A stretch of DNA of 64,000 nt from Malus domestica (lineage: Eukaryota > Streptophyta > Magnoliopsida > Rosales > Rosaceae): positions 7,266,501-7,330,500 of the forward strand of contig NC_091675.1 of NCBI RefSeq assembly GCF_042453785.1. Reading direction: 5' to 3'. The position numbers were made by a program, and so were the translations under genes. The notes beneath the pieces are model-generated. The model searched no databases. It was not told the origin of the DNA and saw nothing but the letters and a program-made list of their open reading frames with translations. Numbering within the stretch: position 1 is the first letter of the stretch; each line of letters opens with the position of its first letter. Shown one piece after another: positions 7,454 through 18,000 of the stretch.

Positions 7454-10390
7454 ATGCCAATTGAAACACGATCGGTAAAAAAGAAAACCACTATGGGAAA
7501 GTCGACAGCCGATTTACCGAGTCAGAGCATAGGACAGAGTGTGCCACAGGTGCAGAATCCCCTTAGCGTTGGTACACCTGAGTCCACAAGCGCGACTCGC
7601 CGAGAGAGAGAAGTTAATATCGGCAGTCAACTCCGCGGTCCAGAAATCCCTAACAGGAACACCTACATTCTCACTGAAGGGATAGTAGAAGAGTGTGACG
7701 AGGATGGTGGTGAAGGATCTGACCCACCAACAAGGTTGTTTCTTCGAAAGCGACTGGACGAGCAGTCTCGGTCAGTCGAGCAGACGTTTAGCCGAGGCAT
7801 TGACAAGCTGCATGACGCAATACTTAGTTCCAATGATCGACAAACCAGGCTGCTCGAAATGCTGGTTAGTCAAGTTGGTGGCAGCAGGCCTTTCGATCTT
7901 CGCCAACCTTGTTTACCAGGAAATAACCTGGTACCGATTGTACCGGCCGAGCCTATTCCTGCCCCGCTCAAACCAATTAATTTGGAGAAAGGAGGAGGGT
8001 CGAATAGTAGGTCGGACGGGACCGACCAGAGGGTCGAAGCAACACCTGTTGATATGACTGAAGTTCAGCGGATGATCGACTCGGCCATGAAGAAAGCGCC
8101 GAAGTTTCCCAAGTTTATCCATCCGTACCCAACTTACGTGGAGACGTTTGGATACCCGAAGGGTTTCAAGATCCCAGATTTTAGTCTTTTTGCTGGTGAA
8201 TCGTCCCTGTCTTCGTTGGAGCACGTGGCTCGGTTCACCGCGCAATGCGGAGATGTTAATAGTGATTTCCACAAGTTACGGCTGTTCAATTTTTCATTGA
8301 CCGGCTCGGCGTTTGCCTGGTACATCAATCTCCCGCCTAATTCCGCCCAAAACTGGGAGGAGTTGGTCGAGAAGTTCCACGAGCAGTTTTATTGGCCGGG
8401 GATGAAGATGTCAGTCTCTTCGTTAGCACGGATGGCTCAAGCATCTGATGAGTCACCAATGGATTATCTTACCAGGTTCAAATCGGCTAGGAATTGGTGT
8501 CGAGTGCCCTTACCCGAAGTCGAATTTGTCAGGCTTGCTTTGAATGGCCTTGACGTCGAATACAAAAAGAAATTCTTGGGGGCAAATTTTCGGGATATGT
8601 ACGAATTGGCCCAACATGTCGAGCAGTATGATTATTTGCTCCGCGAGGAAAAGACTTCGAAGACTCCAACTCGGGGAACGATTTACAAGAACCCTACTGT
8701 CAATTATGCATCAACCGATGATGAATGTGTTAGTGTGGATGCGGCTGAGATAGTAATAGATAAGCCATACATTTGCAAGGCATTGACTCAGGTTGATTCT
8801 AGAGAAGCCAAAAGTCGCTCGGCCACTGAAGGAACATCGAAACCGTCAAAGGTTTATACTTTTGATATCACCAAGGCTGACGCAATTTTTGACCAACTGT
8901 TATCAGCAAGAATCATTAAGCTTCGGCCCGGTCATAACATTCCTAAGGCCGAAGAGCTTAAAGGAAAGGTGTATTGCAAATACCACAATTCGAGCAAACA
9001 CGCGACAAACAATTGCGTCGTATTTCGTGATAACGTCCAAAGCTGGATTGATAATGGCAAACTAAAGTTCCCCGAGAAGAGGATGAGTGTTGATACTGAT
9101 CTGTTCCCCACGGCGACAGTAAATATGGTCGACGCGTACCTACCCAAGGACAAAGGGAAAGGCAAGGCTGAAGTGGTTGAGACACAACGCCCGCGGAATC
9201 AGAATGTTCGGCCACGGTTCATGGCCGATTCGCGTTCAAATAAACCATATGCGGCCTTAACGGGGCCCGCTATTGTCAAATCTATGACGGAGTGTAGCGC
9301 CGATGAAGATAGTGGGACGGCGGTTCTGTGCAGGAAATGTAAAGCAAAGGTCGACAATGAACCAGAGGAGAAGCCTTCTTCGCAACCCATGGCCGTAACT
9401 CGGCAGAAGATAGCCAATGAAAACCAACATCATGGGGTTTTTGGGAGGCTCGGTCCTAAAGCACGGATGGAAGAAACACCCCCGGTCAGGCGGCGCCTCG
9501 ATTTTGATGCTTCATTTTATGACGATGATTACTATAAGCGTAATTCTAGCGGTTCACGATCATCGCGGAGTCAAAAGACCTTCAAGCCTCCCGAGCCTAG
9601 AGATCAACGTTGGTATACATACCATTCTTCGAGGGGCGTTTACACCGCGTTGTCCAAATCTCAGAAACGCCGGCATCAACGGATAGATTGCATGGCTCGA
9701 CGACAAGTAGCCCAAGAAGCTTCGGCCCCTAAGTGGCGGCCGAATGATACAGTTGCCACTGATGAGGAGCGACCACCTCCAGCAATTATGACAGAGTTGG
9801 CTCAAGGGAAACGGTTGGTCGATCAAGATGTCGAGACCATGTTTGAAGCAGCTGATAAACGGATCAAACTTCTCATTCGACCAGGGGAAATGAAGGCACG
9901 TCTTGAACATTTCAGGCAAGAGGCCGAAAGCAAATTGTCCCCGCTAGCTATGAAAGAGCCTTTGGTCAAAATTAGACGGAATTTGCATCCCCCGTTCCTT
10001 GGGGAGTCTTTAGAGTATATGCGAGAATTTCATAAGAGTCATTCGGCCAACGATCTGTATGGTTTGCCGAAGGCATGCCAGGACACCATTGATCTGATCC
10101 TGACTTGTCCGGATGCCGAGCGGATCATCCAGAAGACCTCAGACCCCGGATTGAAAGCAAGGTTCCAGCATATACGAGAAGCTCGTGTTTTTGGGTTTGA
10201 AGTCGACCCGTACATCGATATCAATGCAGCCGACCTTCCTTTCTCGCTGAAGGACCTTCAGTATTTACGGTATCACTTTGAAGTATTTTCGGCGGTTTCT
10301 CTCTTCGGCCTTACGACCGATGAAATCGCACGTATTGCCCGTCTGGATGCTTATCTTGACACTAGGGATGCTCGGCTACACTACCAGTAG
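7454..10390 (+). CDS. Gypsy Gag polyprotein
   Basis: The frame has 978 codons from the first ATG after the primer site. A retrotransposon gag core lies at about residues 265-395, including 'FAWYINLPPNSAQNWEELVEKF' and 'MDYLTRFKSARNWC'. An atypical zinc-knuckle-like CKYHNSSKHATNNC follows at about residue 506. The C-terminal half is charged and low in recognisable domains. The frame ends at TAG in the context CAG TAG CAG, and the protease frame continues in the same phase. Gag and protease would therefore be one polypeptide if this codon were sense or read through. It forms the capsid around the element RNA in the cytoplasm. Confidence 0.92.
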   Translation: MPIETRSVKKKTTMGKSTADLPSQSIGQSVPQVQNPLSVGTPESTSATRREREVNIGSQLRGPEIPNRNTYILTEGIVEECDEDGGEGSDPPTRLFLRKRLDEQSRSVEQTFSRGIDKLHDAILSSNDRQTRLLEMLVSQVGGSRPFDLRQPCLPGNNLVPIVPAEPIPAPLKPINLEKGGGSNSRSDGTDQRVEATPVDMTEVQRMIDSAMKKAPKFPKFIHPYPTYVETFGYPKGFKIPDFSLFAGESSLSSLEHVARFTAQCGDVNSDFHKLRLFNFSLTGSAFAWYINLPPNSAQNWEELVEKFHEQFYWPGMKMSVSSLARMAQASDESPMDYLTRFKSARNWCRVPLPEVEFVRLALNGLDVEYKKKFLGANFRDMYELAQHVEQYDYLLREEKTSKTPTRGTIYKNPTVNYASTDDECVSVDAAEIVIDKPYICKALTQVDSREAKSRSATEGTSKPSKVYTFDITKADAIFDQLLSARIIKLRPGHNIPKAEELKGKVYCKYHNSSKHATNNCVVFRDNVQSWIDNGKLKFPEKRMSVDTDLFPTATVNMVDAYLPKDKGKGKAEVVETQRPRNQNVRPRFMADSRSNKPYAALTGPAIVKSMTECSADEDSGTAVLCRKCKAKVDNEPEEKPSSQPMAVTRQKIANENQHHGVFGRLGPKARMEETPPVRRRLDFDASFYDDDYYKRNSSGSRSSRSQKTFKPPEPRDQRWYTYHSSRGVYTALSKSQKRRHQRIDCMARRQVAQEASAPKWRPNDTVATDEERPPPAIMTELAQGKRLVDQDVETMFEAADKRIKLLIRPGEMKARLEHFRQEAESKLSPLAMKEPLVKIRRNLHPPFLGESLEYMREFHKSHSANDLYGLPKACQDTIDLILTCPDAERIIQKTSDPGLKARFQHIREARVFGFEVDPYIDINAADLPFSLKDLQYLRYHFEVFSAVSLFGLTTDEIARIARLDAYLDTRDARLHYQ

Positions 10391-11398
10391 CAGGTTCAGG
10401 TTTTGACCCCAAGTTCATTGTCAATCTCGACCTTACCTGAGACGGTCACGCAGAACCAACAAGTGGCCGAAGCGGCTCCGCCGAGTGACATTATTGAAGA
10501 AGGGACGGAAGAATCTCATTGTCCGACTCTGACGATAACTGAATACGTAGTCGCTGACCAACCGAACGAGGAAGGCCTTGACCAGTTGGGCCCGTCAGTC
10601 TTGGATAATATGGAAATCAGTATGGTTCATGTGTTACCTGCTGATTTTCAATCAAGCACGGCTCAACCAAATTTCCTCGATGGAGATGTGGTTGCTGAGG
10701 AACCCGGCCATGTGGATTTTGTATCAATTGCTGAAGGCGAGCCAACAACAAAAGATGATAGTCTAAAGGCTGCTTTGGCCGAATTGTTCCCTCGTTTATC
10801 ATCCGCCAAGCTTCACCATTTAAAGCCATTGTATGTAACGGCACACATCGAGGGATATCCGGTTTCTAAAGTTTTTGTCGATTGTGGAGCTACTGTCAAT
10901 ATCATGCCCCTGAACATCATGAAGGTCTTGCGCCGTTCAAATGATGAACTTATTCCGTCAGGGATCACAATGAGCAGTTTTGTCGGTGACAAGTCCCACA
11001 CCAAATGTGTGCTTCCGTTAACTGTGAATATTGCCGGTCGCACCCATATGACCGCCTTTTTCGTGCTTGATTCCAAAACCGAGTCTAATGCACTGCTCGG
11101 CCGAGATTGGATTCATCAAACCAGCTGTATTCCTTCCTCATTGTACCAAGTGCTTGTCTTTTGGGACGGCAAATCGGTCACTGTTCATCCGGCCGATAGC
11201 CAGCCCTTCGAAGCCAACATGATTCAAGCACGGTATTATGATGATCACGTCGGCTATATTACGTTGCAAGGCTTCAATGAAGAGGGACGGCCGACTCGGA
11301 TTTCCGTTCAGAAAGCTATCGAGGTTGGCGCCGAGACTGTCCAGCAGGATTCGGCGAGACTCGGATTAGCTAACTTTCTCCCCGAAACCGATGTTTGA
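10391..11398 (+). CDS. Gypsy aspartic protease domain (in phase with gag)
   Basis: This frame has no ATG near its start and is continuous with gag across one TAG, so it is best read as the gag-pro extension. The protease core is KVFVDCGATVNIMPL (about 10867-10911), with D-C-G in the position of the usual D-S/T-G triad; a second hydrophobic strand precedes 'ALLGRDWI'. It would cleave Gag-Pol into mature proteins. It ends at TGA 11396-11398, overlapping the pol ATG by eight bases in a +1 phase. Confidence 0.85.
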   Translation, partial: QVQVLTPSSLSISTLPETVTQNQQVAEAAPPSDIIEEGTEESHCPTLTITEYVVADQPNEEGLDQLGPSVLDNMEISMVHVLPADFQSSTAQPNFLDGDVVAEEPGHVDFVSIAEGEPTTKDDSLKAALAELFPRLSSAKLHHLKPLYVTAHIEGYPVSKVFVDCGATVNIMPLNIMKVLRRSNDELIPSGITMSSFVGDKSHTKCVLPLTVNIAGRTHMTAFFVLDSKTESNALLGRDWIHQTSCIPSSLYQVLVFWDGKSVTVHPADSQPFEANMIQARYYDDHVGYITLQGFNEEGRPTRISVQKAIEVGAETVQQDSARLGLANFLPETDV

Positions 11399-14300
11399 CG
11401 CCGATCGGGAAGCACGTAGGGCCGCGGTTTCATCTACTATGGAACGACTGCTGGCCCATTGGTATACGATATCTAAACAACCAAATTCGGGCGTCAACCT
11501 CGTCGAGTTCCTTGCTGAGGGAGATAATGGGCCTGTATTATCTTTTGATAAAATTCAAGCCGCCTCGGCCGAGCTCGAAGATCATCGGCCTCTTGTTAAG
11601 GACCCTTTGGAAGAGATTAATGTTGGGACGGCCGATGACCCACGACTTTTGTTTATTAGTGCGTTACTTCCTCAACAAATGAAGGACGAGTTGCGGGCCT
11701 TGCTTACGGAATTCAAAGATTGTTTTGCTTGGAGTTATCATGAAATGCCCGGCTTAGATCGTGCTTTGGTCGAGCATGAATTACGTATTAAGCCCGGATT
11801 CAAGCCTTTCCGTCAGCCACCTCGTCGATTCTCGACCGAAGTACAACTCAGTGTCAAGGACGAACTAGTTCGGCTTTTGAAAGCCGGGTTCATTTGGACA
11901 GCTCGATATGTCGAATGGTTGGCGAATATTGTTCCTGTATTAAAGAAAAGTGGTGCACTGCGCATCTGCACCGATTTTCGAAATCTGAATCTGGCAACGC
12001 CCAAAGATGAGTATACAATGCCGATTTCAGATCTGTTAATCGATGTCGCGGCGAATCATGCGATCTTATCCTTTATGGATGGACATGCCGGATACAACCA
12101 AATATTTATTGCCGAAGCCGATGTGCACAAAACTGCTTTCCGTTGCCCGGGGGCACTCGGCACTTACGAATGGGTTGTCATGCCATTCGGCCTCAAGAAT
12201 GCCGGCGCCACGTACCAACGGGCGATGAACACCATCTTCCATGATTTAATTGGCACCATCGTCGAAGTTTATATCGACGATGTTGTCGTCAAATCTAAAC
12301 GCCGACAGACACATCTGGACGATCTCCGACAGGCTTTCCTCCGTATGCGTCAGCACAACCTCAAGATGAATCCTGCCAAGTGTGCCTTCGGTGTATCTGC
12401 CGGGAATTTTCTTGGTTTCCTCGTACACCATCGTGGGATTGAAGTCGATGAGAATAAGGCATGCGCAATCATCACCGCCTCACCCCCAACAACGAAGAAA
12501 CAATTACAGTCCTTACTCGGCCAGATCAATTTTTTACGCCGATTTATTGCTAATTCGGCAGGTAAAATGAAAGCATTTTCCACACTTTTGAAGCTCAAGG
12601 ACTCAGATAAGTTCATGTGGAATGAGGAGCACCAGGCGGCGTTCACGCAGATCAAGGTTTCCCTTACAAACCCATATGTCCTGGTCCCTCCTCAGCGCGG
12701 TAAGCCTCTCAAGCTGTACATTTCGGCGGCCGACGAGTCCATCGGTTGCCTCCTCGCGCAAGACAACGATGCCGGACGAGAACAGGCTATCTTCTACCTC
12801 AGCCGTAATCTGAGTCCTCCGGAGATCAATTATTCCGCCGTTGAGAAGCTCTGTCTCGCCGTGTTCTTCGCTGCATCCAAGCTTCGGCATTACATGCTCC
12901 CGTCGGTCACCCAAGTCATTACCCAGACCGACGTTATCTGGTACATGCTTACCCGGCCAATTGTGAAGGGCCGAATTGGGAAATGGACGATGGCGTTGTC
13001 TGAGTTTAGTTTGCAATACGTGCCGCAAAAAGCTGTGAAAGGACAGGCGTTGGCCGATTTCCTTGCCCAGCACCCTTCGCCTTACGATTTCGGGGGTGCT
13101 GATGTCGAGATTGGCATGGTGGTGACCCGCGATAACTATTGGACGATGTATTTCGATGGTTCCAGTACTTCGTCCTCGGCCGGCGTAGGCATCGTCATTC
13201 AATCTCATCACAACGATCGTTGGTATTTTTCGCTCAAATTGGATTTCGAATGCACCAATAATCAGGCCGAATACGAGGCTTTAGTCATTGGTCTAGGCCT
13301 CCTTCTTGACCTACATGCCACTCGTGTCCTCGTCCTCGGGGATTCTGAACTAGTGATTAACCAAATTAATGGGTCTTTTCGCTGCATGAGTTGTACTCTG
13401 GCGCCTTACCACATGGTCGCCAGCTATTTGGCCGAGTCCTTTGACGGTATTACATTCGAGCATGTTTCTCGGGTTCATAATACCGACGCAGACGAGTTGG
13501 CTCAAATCGCCTCCGGTGCACAACTCCTGGGGGGCAAGCTAGGCCGGGAGATACCAATATTACAACAATTATACCCGGCCTTGGTTGATCAGCAAATCCT
13601 CCGTCGAGACAATGTGATACGCACCAGGGTCATGTCCTTGCCTTCATTGTTAGATCGGCAGGACTCTATAGAAATTTGCGCGGCCGAGGCAGTACCAGAT
13701 GATTGGAGAAAGCCCATTATGCAGTACCTTGACAATCCTAACGGAAAACATAGTCGCAGGACACGGGCTCACGCCACGAACTATGTCACGTACCAGAACG
13801 AGTTGTACCGAAAGGGCGAAGATGGTTTGTTATTGCTATGCCTTGGCCCCCAAGAGAGTGCTCGAGCGATCGCAGAGGTTCATGAAGGGGTATGCGGAGC
13901 TCACCAGTCTGGACGGAAAATGCGATGGCTACTCCGACGACACGGTTATTTTTGGCGGAGAATACTGAAAGATTGTATCGAGTTTGCACGAGGATGCGTG
14001 CAGTGCCAAATCCATGGGCCTATACAAAGGGTCCCGGCCGAATCGCTACATTTGGTCATTAAGCCGTGGCCGTTTAGAGGATGGGCCATGGACGTAATCG
14101 GTAAAATCACGCCGACTTCTGGAGCTGCTAAGCATGCATGGATAATAGTCGCAACTGATTACTTTACTAAGTGGGTCGAAGCAAAATCATATGCCGAGTT
14201 AACATCTAAAGAAGTTTGCGATTTTGTGGAGGAACACATTGTGACCCGGTTCGGTGTGCCAGAAACGATCATAACCGACAATGGAACAATCTTCACAACC

Positions 14301-14693
14301 GAAAGGTTTAAGGAATACACGGCCAATTTGAAAATTCGGCTGGAACAGTCCACACCGTATTATCCACAGGCGAATGGGCAGGTCGAGGCAAGTAATAAAG
14401 TGTTGATTGGCATCCTCGAAAAAATAATAAAAGAAATGCCTGGTGTGTGGCATTTGAAGTTGAACGAGGCATTATGGGCATACCGAACGTCGCCCCGATC
14501 GGCGACTGCAACAACCCCATACGCATTGACTTATGGACACGATGCGGTGCTACCAGTCGAGTTGAGCATAAATTCGTTGCGATTAATTGAACAAAGTAGT
14601 TTGTTTAGCGCCGAATATAATCAGTCCATGAGACAGGAACTAGAAGATTTGGAAGAGGCGCGACTTGACGCTTATAACTTACTGGTGGCATAA
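11391..14693 (+). CDS. Gypsy Pol: reverse transcriptase, RNase H, acquired RNase H, integrase (C-terminus broken)
   Basis: The frame opens with an ATG at 11391. RT spans about residues 150-400 with ICTDFRNLN, 'FMDGHAGYNQI', 'MPFGLKNAGATYQRAMN' and catalytic YIDD (about residue 292). A degenerate connection/RNase H segment follows, then a second RNase H beginning YFDGSS (about residue 587) with 'NNQAEYEAL' and 'GDSELV'. Integrase has an H-H-C-C finger ending 'CVQCQ' and the D-D-E core, with TDNG near residue 962 and 'NGQVEAS' near 998. The frame stops at TAA 14691-14693, short of the family's C-terminus, which continues in the same phase at 14694-14966. It copies RNA to DNA and inserts it. Confidence 0.93.
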   Translation: MFDADREARRAAVSSTMERLLAHWYTISKQPNSGVNLVEFLAEGDNGPVLSFDKIQAASAELEDHRPLVKDPLEEINVGTADDPRLLFISALLPQQMKDELRALLTEFKDCFAWSYHEMPGLDRALVEHELRIKPGFKPFRQPPRRFSTEVQLSVKDELVRLLKAGFIWTARYVEWLANIVPVLKKSGALRICTDFRNLNLATPKDEYTMPISDLLIDVAANHAILSFMDGHAGYNQIFIAEADVHKTAFRCPGALGTYEWVVMPFGLKNAGATYQRAMNTIFHDLIGTIVEVYIDDVVVKSKRRQTHLDDLRQAFLRMRQHNLKMNPAKCAFGVSAGNFLGFLVHHRGIEVDENKACAIITASPPTTKKQLQSLLGQINFLRRFIANSAGKMKAFSTLLKLKDSDKFMWNEEHQAAFTQIKVSLTNPYVLVPPQRGKPLKLYISAADESIGCLLAQDNDAGREQAIFYLSRNLSPPEINYSAVEKLCLAVFFAASKLRHYMLPSVTQVITQTDVIWYMLTRPIVKGRIGKWTMALSEFSLQYVPQKAVKGQALADFLAQHPSPYDFGGADVEIGMVVTRDNYWTMYFDGSSTSSSAGVGIVIQSHHNDRWYFSLKLDFECTNNQAEYEALVIGLGLLLDLHATRVLVLGDSELVINQINGSFRCMSCTLAPYHMVASYLAESFDGITFEHVSRVHNTDADELAQIASGAQLLGGKLGREIPILQQLYPALVDQQILRRDNVIRTRVMSLPSLLDRQDSIEICAAEAVPDDWRKPIMQYLDNPNGKHSRRTRAHATNYVTYQNELYRKGEDGLLLLCLGPQESARAIAEVHEGVCGAHQSGRKMRWLLRRHGYFWRRILKDCIEFARGCVQCQIHGPIQRVPAESLHLVIKPWPFRGWAMDVIGKITPTSGAAKHAWIIVATDYFTKWVEAKSYAELTSKEVCDFVEEHIVTRFGVPETIITDNGTIFTTERFKEYTANLKIRLEQSTPYYPQANGQVEASNKVLIGILEKIIKEMPGVWHLKLNEALWAYRTSPRSATATTPYALTYGHDAVLPVELSINSLRLIEQSSLFSAEYNQSMRQELEDLEEARLDAYNLLVA

Positions 14694-14966
14694 AAACAGA
14701 TTGTCGAGCGAGCCTATAATCAAAAGGTATGACAGAAAACGTTCGGCGAGGGTGAATTGGTGTGGCAAACGGTGTTGCCCGTAGGAATAAAAGATCCTAG
14801 GTTCGGCAAGTGGTCGCCGAATTGGGAAGGGCCGTTCATTGTGCATAAGGTATACGGCAAAGGGGCGTATCATCTTAAAGACCGGACTGGAGTAGTTCAC
14901 AAATTACCGATTAATGGGAAGTTCTTGAAGAAATACTATCCGGTCACATGGGAAATGCGTGAATAA
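14694..14966 (+). pseudogene. detached C-terminal tail of Gypsy integrase
   Basis: In phase with pol, this stretch reads 'KQIVERAYNQKV', a TGA at 14730, then 'GELVWQTVLP', 'SPNWEGPFIVHKVYGKGAYHL' and 'PINGKFLKKYYP'. This is the usual integrase C-terminal domain of Tat elements. The TAA at 14691 and the TGA at 14730 are each one C-to-T change from a sense codon (CAA and CGA). Confidence 0.85.
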
Positions 14967-15037
14967 AAATTTTGTTGTAGAAAAAATCATTCCATTAAAA
15001 TTGATAGGTATTACAAAAATGAGTAGGTCGAATACAT

Positions 15038-18000
15038 TCAAGGAGACGAGGGAAGAAGAGTGCTGAGCAGAGCTTTCAACTCCAACCACCGCACGTCGGC
15101 CATGATGACTTCGGCTTGCCGATTCTTTTTGTCCAGCCTCAGGCGCTCGACCCGTTTTTTGGCCGCCGCATACTCAGTTAGGCGATCCTTCCCGCCTGAC
15201 TCGAAGTCCCTCGCAAGCTCAGAAGCAATGACCGACCGGCGTTTTGCTAGTTCGGCCATCTGACGGTCGAGCTCGGCTAACGCTTCTCCTTTTGCCCGTA
15301 GATCGTCAATCTTCGGACGGAGGGTGTCTTGAACGGCCGTGGCGGCTTGCAGGTCCTGTTCGGCCTTCAGAGCAGTCTGGAAGATGCTAAATGTCTCCCG
15401 AACGCGCTCCAAGGCAGACGATGCCCGAACAATGGCATCTCCGCTCAGGCGACCGTCGGCTCCAAGGTCGTTCAGACACACGCCGAGCAGATCAAGACCG
15501 TTGCGCTCAAGTACTTGCGATGATGAGAGCGACAGGACTTCTCGCAACTAGGCTAGGGCGCTTGGATCGGCAGCCTCGGTCGGAGCGGCCGAAGGGCTAG
15601 ACTCTGCGGTCGTGCTGGAAATGAGAGCTTTGAATTCAACCTCCCATGAAGCCTGCACGAATAGTCAAGGTTAAGCTTAAAGGAAGTCATGACAAGAATA
15701 GCAAGAAGGTGTCGTTTTTTAACCTGCCGAGAGGAGACCTCGGCCATGTCCCCAGGGTCGTTGCTCGAACCTAAAGAACTCAATGGCCGAGCCCAGTGTC
15801 TCAGATTGCTTCTCACTTCACGCGGCCGATGGAGGTTATCTACGTTTGATGGCCACTGAGGCGGCCAGGAAATATAGATAACGCCCTTCGGCGCATAGAA
15901 TTGACGGTGAAAAGAATGTACAGGCACCTGACATTTAGTTTTTCCTTGTTTAGAATTCTAAAGCAGAAAAGCAATCAGGAGGAAAATTGAAGGTACTTAC
16001 AAAAGCCGAGGTAACCTCCTGTGGAGGAATGTGGAAGCCTTGGTCTTGAGGATGGACCGGCGATTCCGCCGTGGCCTCGGGTTCCTCGAGCAGCCGTTTG
16101 CCACGGTCGGCTGCCGATGGGCCGACTGCGCAGCTGCTTCAGTGGAGGCAGGGACGTCCTGGTCCTGAGAATGAACGAGAGGTTCGGCCACCGGGGTCGG
16201 TTCCTCGACCGTGCGCTTGCCACGATTAGCCGAGGAGGGGCCGGTTTGAACCGCCATCTCGGATACTGGAGGAGGTTGTTGACGAGTATGAGGACGACGC
16301 GCCAGCGGGACCTCGTCGCTCCCCTCACTCTCTTCCAACACAAAGACCGTGGGATTTGGATTCTTGGGAGAGGTTCCCTCGGTCGTAGGAACCGCCTGTT
16401 GTGAGACAGGTGCCTTCTCGACAGAGGGAAGTACAACTGATTCGCCGGCCACAGAGGCAGGCCGCGCTGGGGCCGTCTCTATGGCCGAAGCCGACTGTTT
16501 CTTGACCCCAGAATGGCCGGCGGCGGGAGAAGGGGAAGCACTGGGAGTCGTCGTGTGGCTGGAGATAACGTGGATCTCCCGTGCACCTTTCTTCGCCAGT
16601 TGTTTGACCCGCTTGGCAGGCGGGGAAGGCTCGATAGCCGGCCCGGCCTCTTGGCGAGGCCGTTTGATCAGCACGGCCCTACCAGCGGGTTTGTCCTTTT
16701 GGGCCACGACCGATTTTTTCCCGGCCGTAGCAGCGGCAACTGCCTCCGTCTTTCTCAAAGGCCGACTACCTAAAAAGATGAAGACAATTCAGTAAGGCAA
16801 ATCAATATGCAAGGTTGATGGAAATGAGGAAAATGGAACAGGTACCTTGAGTATGAGGGGCCGAGGCCTTCTTAGGTCGGTCGCCGAAGAGTCTGCTCAC
16901 CACATCTTCGACCAGCGCACTAAAGAACTCTTGGGTGTAATTTTCCCACCATTCACCGAAGGTGTCGGTGCAATGAGTTTCTGGGGTGGCTGGTCGAAGC
17001 CAGAATTTTTGGCAGTGCTCTTGGAATTCCCTCACGGCGGTTCTACACTCCTTCTCAGAGGAACGAGGTTCGCGTCCACGGCTTAGGACCGTTCGGGAGG
17101 AGAGAAGGGGGATGGGCAGCCCTGAAGGTAGCCGAGCTGTCGGGCAAGGAAGTTCGGATGATATACTTCCTAACCTGACCGTTTCCCATCACAGCCGAGA
17201 GGGAGGTCGCGAGCAAGCACAAACGACCCCCAGGTCTGACGAAGATCGGCGTCCTCCTCCGCGCTCCATGGGGAGGTAGGCAACCTGATGGAGGAAGGAT
17301 AGTCTCGACGACGACATATTAGGAACTCGTCGTTGGAGAAGTCGTCGAGAGCGAAGAGGTACCGAAATACCTCTTCGGCTTGATGGGGAGGTGTCGGTCG
17401 AGAGGCCAGTTGAGGTCCAAGCGCCTCTGTTGGTGAGAATTCAGCTATGGCCGGCCGAAGGGAGGCGAAGTATACCTGCAACCAGAGTTGGAAGACCCAG
17501 AGATGACCATTCTGGTGTGGGTCGACCTTGTGGAGGGTCGCATCGGCCAGGCAGCAGAAAAGTTGGGCAAGAATATTGGAACTCAGTGCCAAGACGTGAC
17601 CACTAGCCAGGGCTTCGGCTACCGGCATGTTCTCGACCAAACACTTGTTTAACTTGGTACAACAAACGTATTTGTTGTACCAGTAGAAGAGGAAGGCTTT
17701 ATGCTCTCCCTCTCGCAGGTCCTCTTCTCCTCGGCCGGCGAAGTGAAGATAGAGGGTGTTGTAATTGCAGAAGTTCTTGTGGAGCTTCTGAATATCTTCC
17801 TTCGACGGGATATGACCGTCACGGTTCAAGGTCTCGAAGGCCCGACGGTCGAAGAGCGTTTTCAGGTCGATATTCGACGGATGCCCAGAGAGGGTCGCGT
17901 CGACAGGGATCCCGGTCGCCGAAGTCCCCAGAATGGCAGTGATATCCAGGACGGTGGGACCAATGGGACCCAGAGGAAGGACCATCGTGTTGGTGGCCGA

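Noticed and set aside
12603..13211. 202-codon minus-strand frame opposite RT/RNase H
   Set aside because: Shadow of the pol frame in GC-richer DNA; the sense frame has all catalytic motifs.
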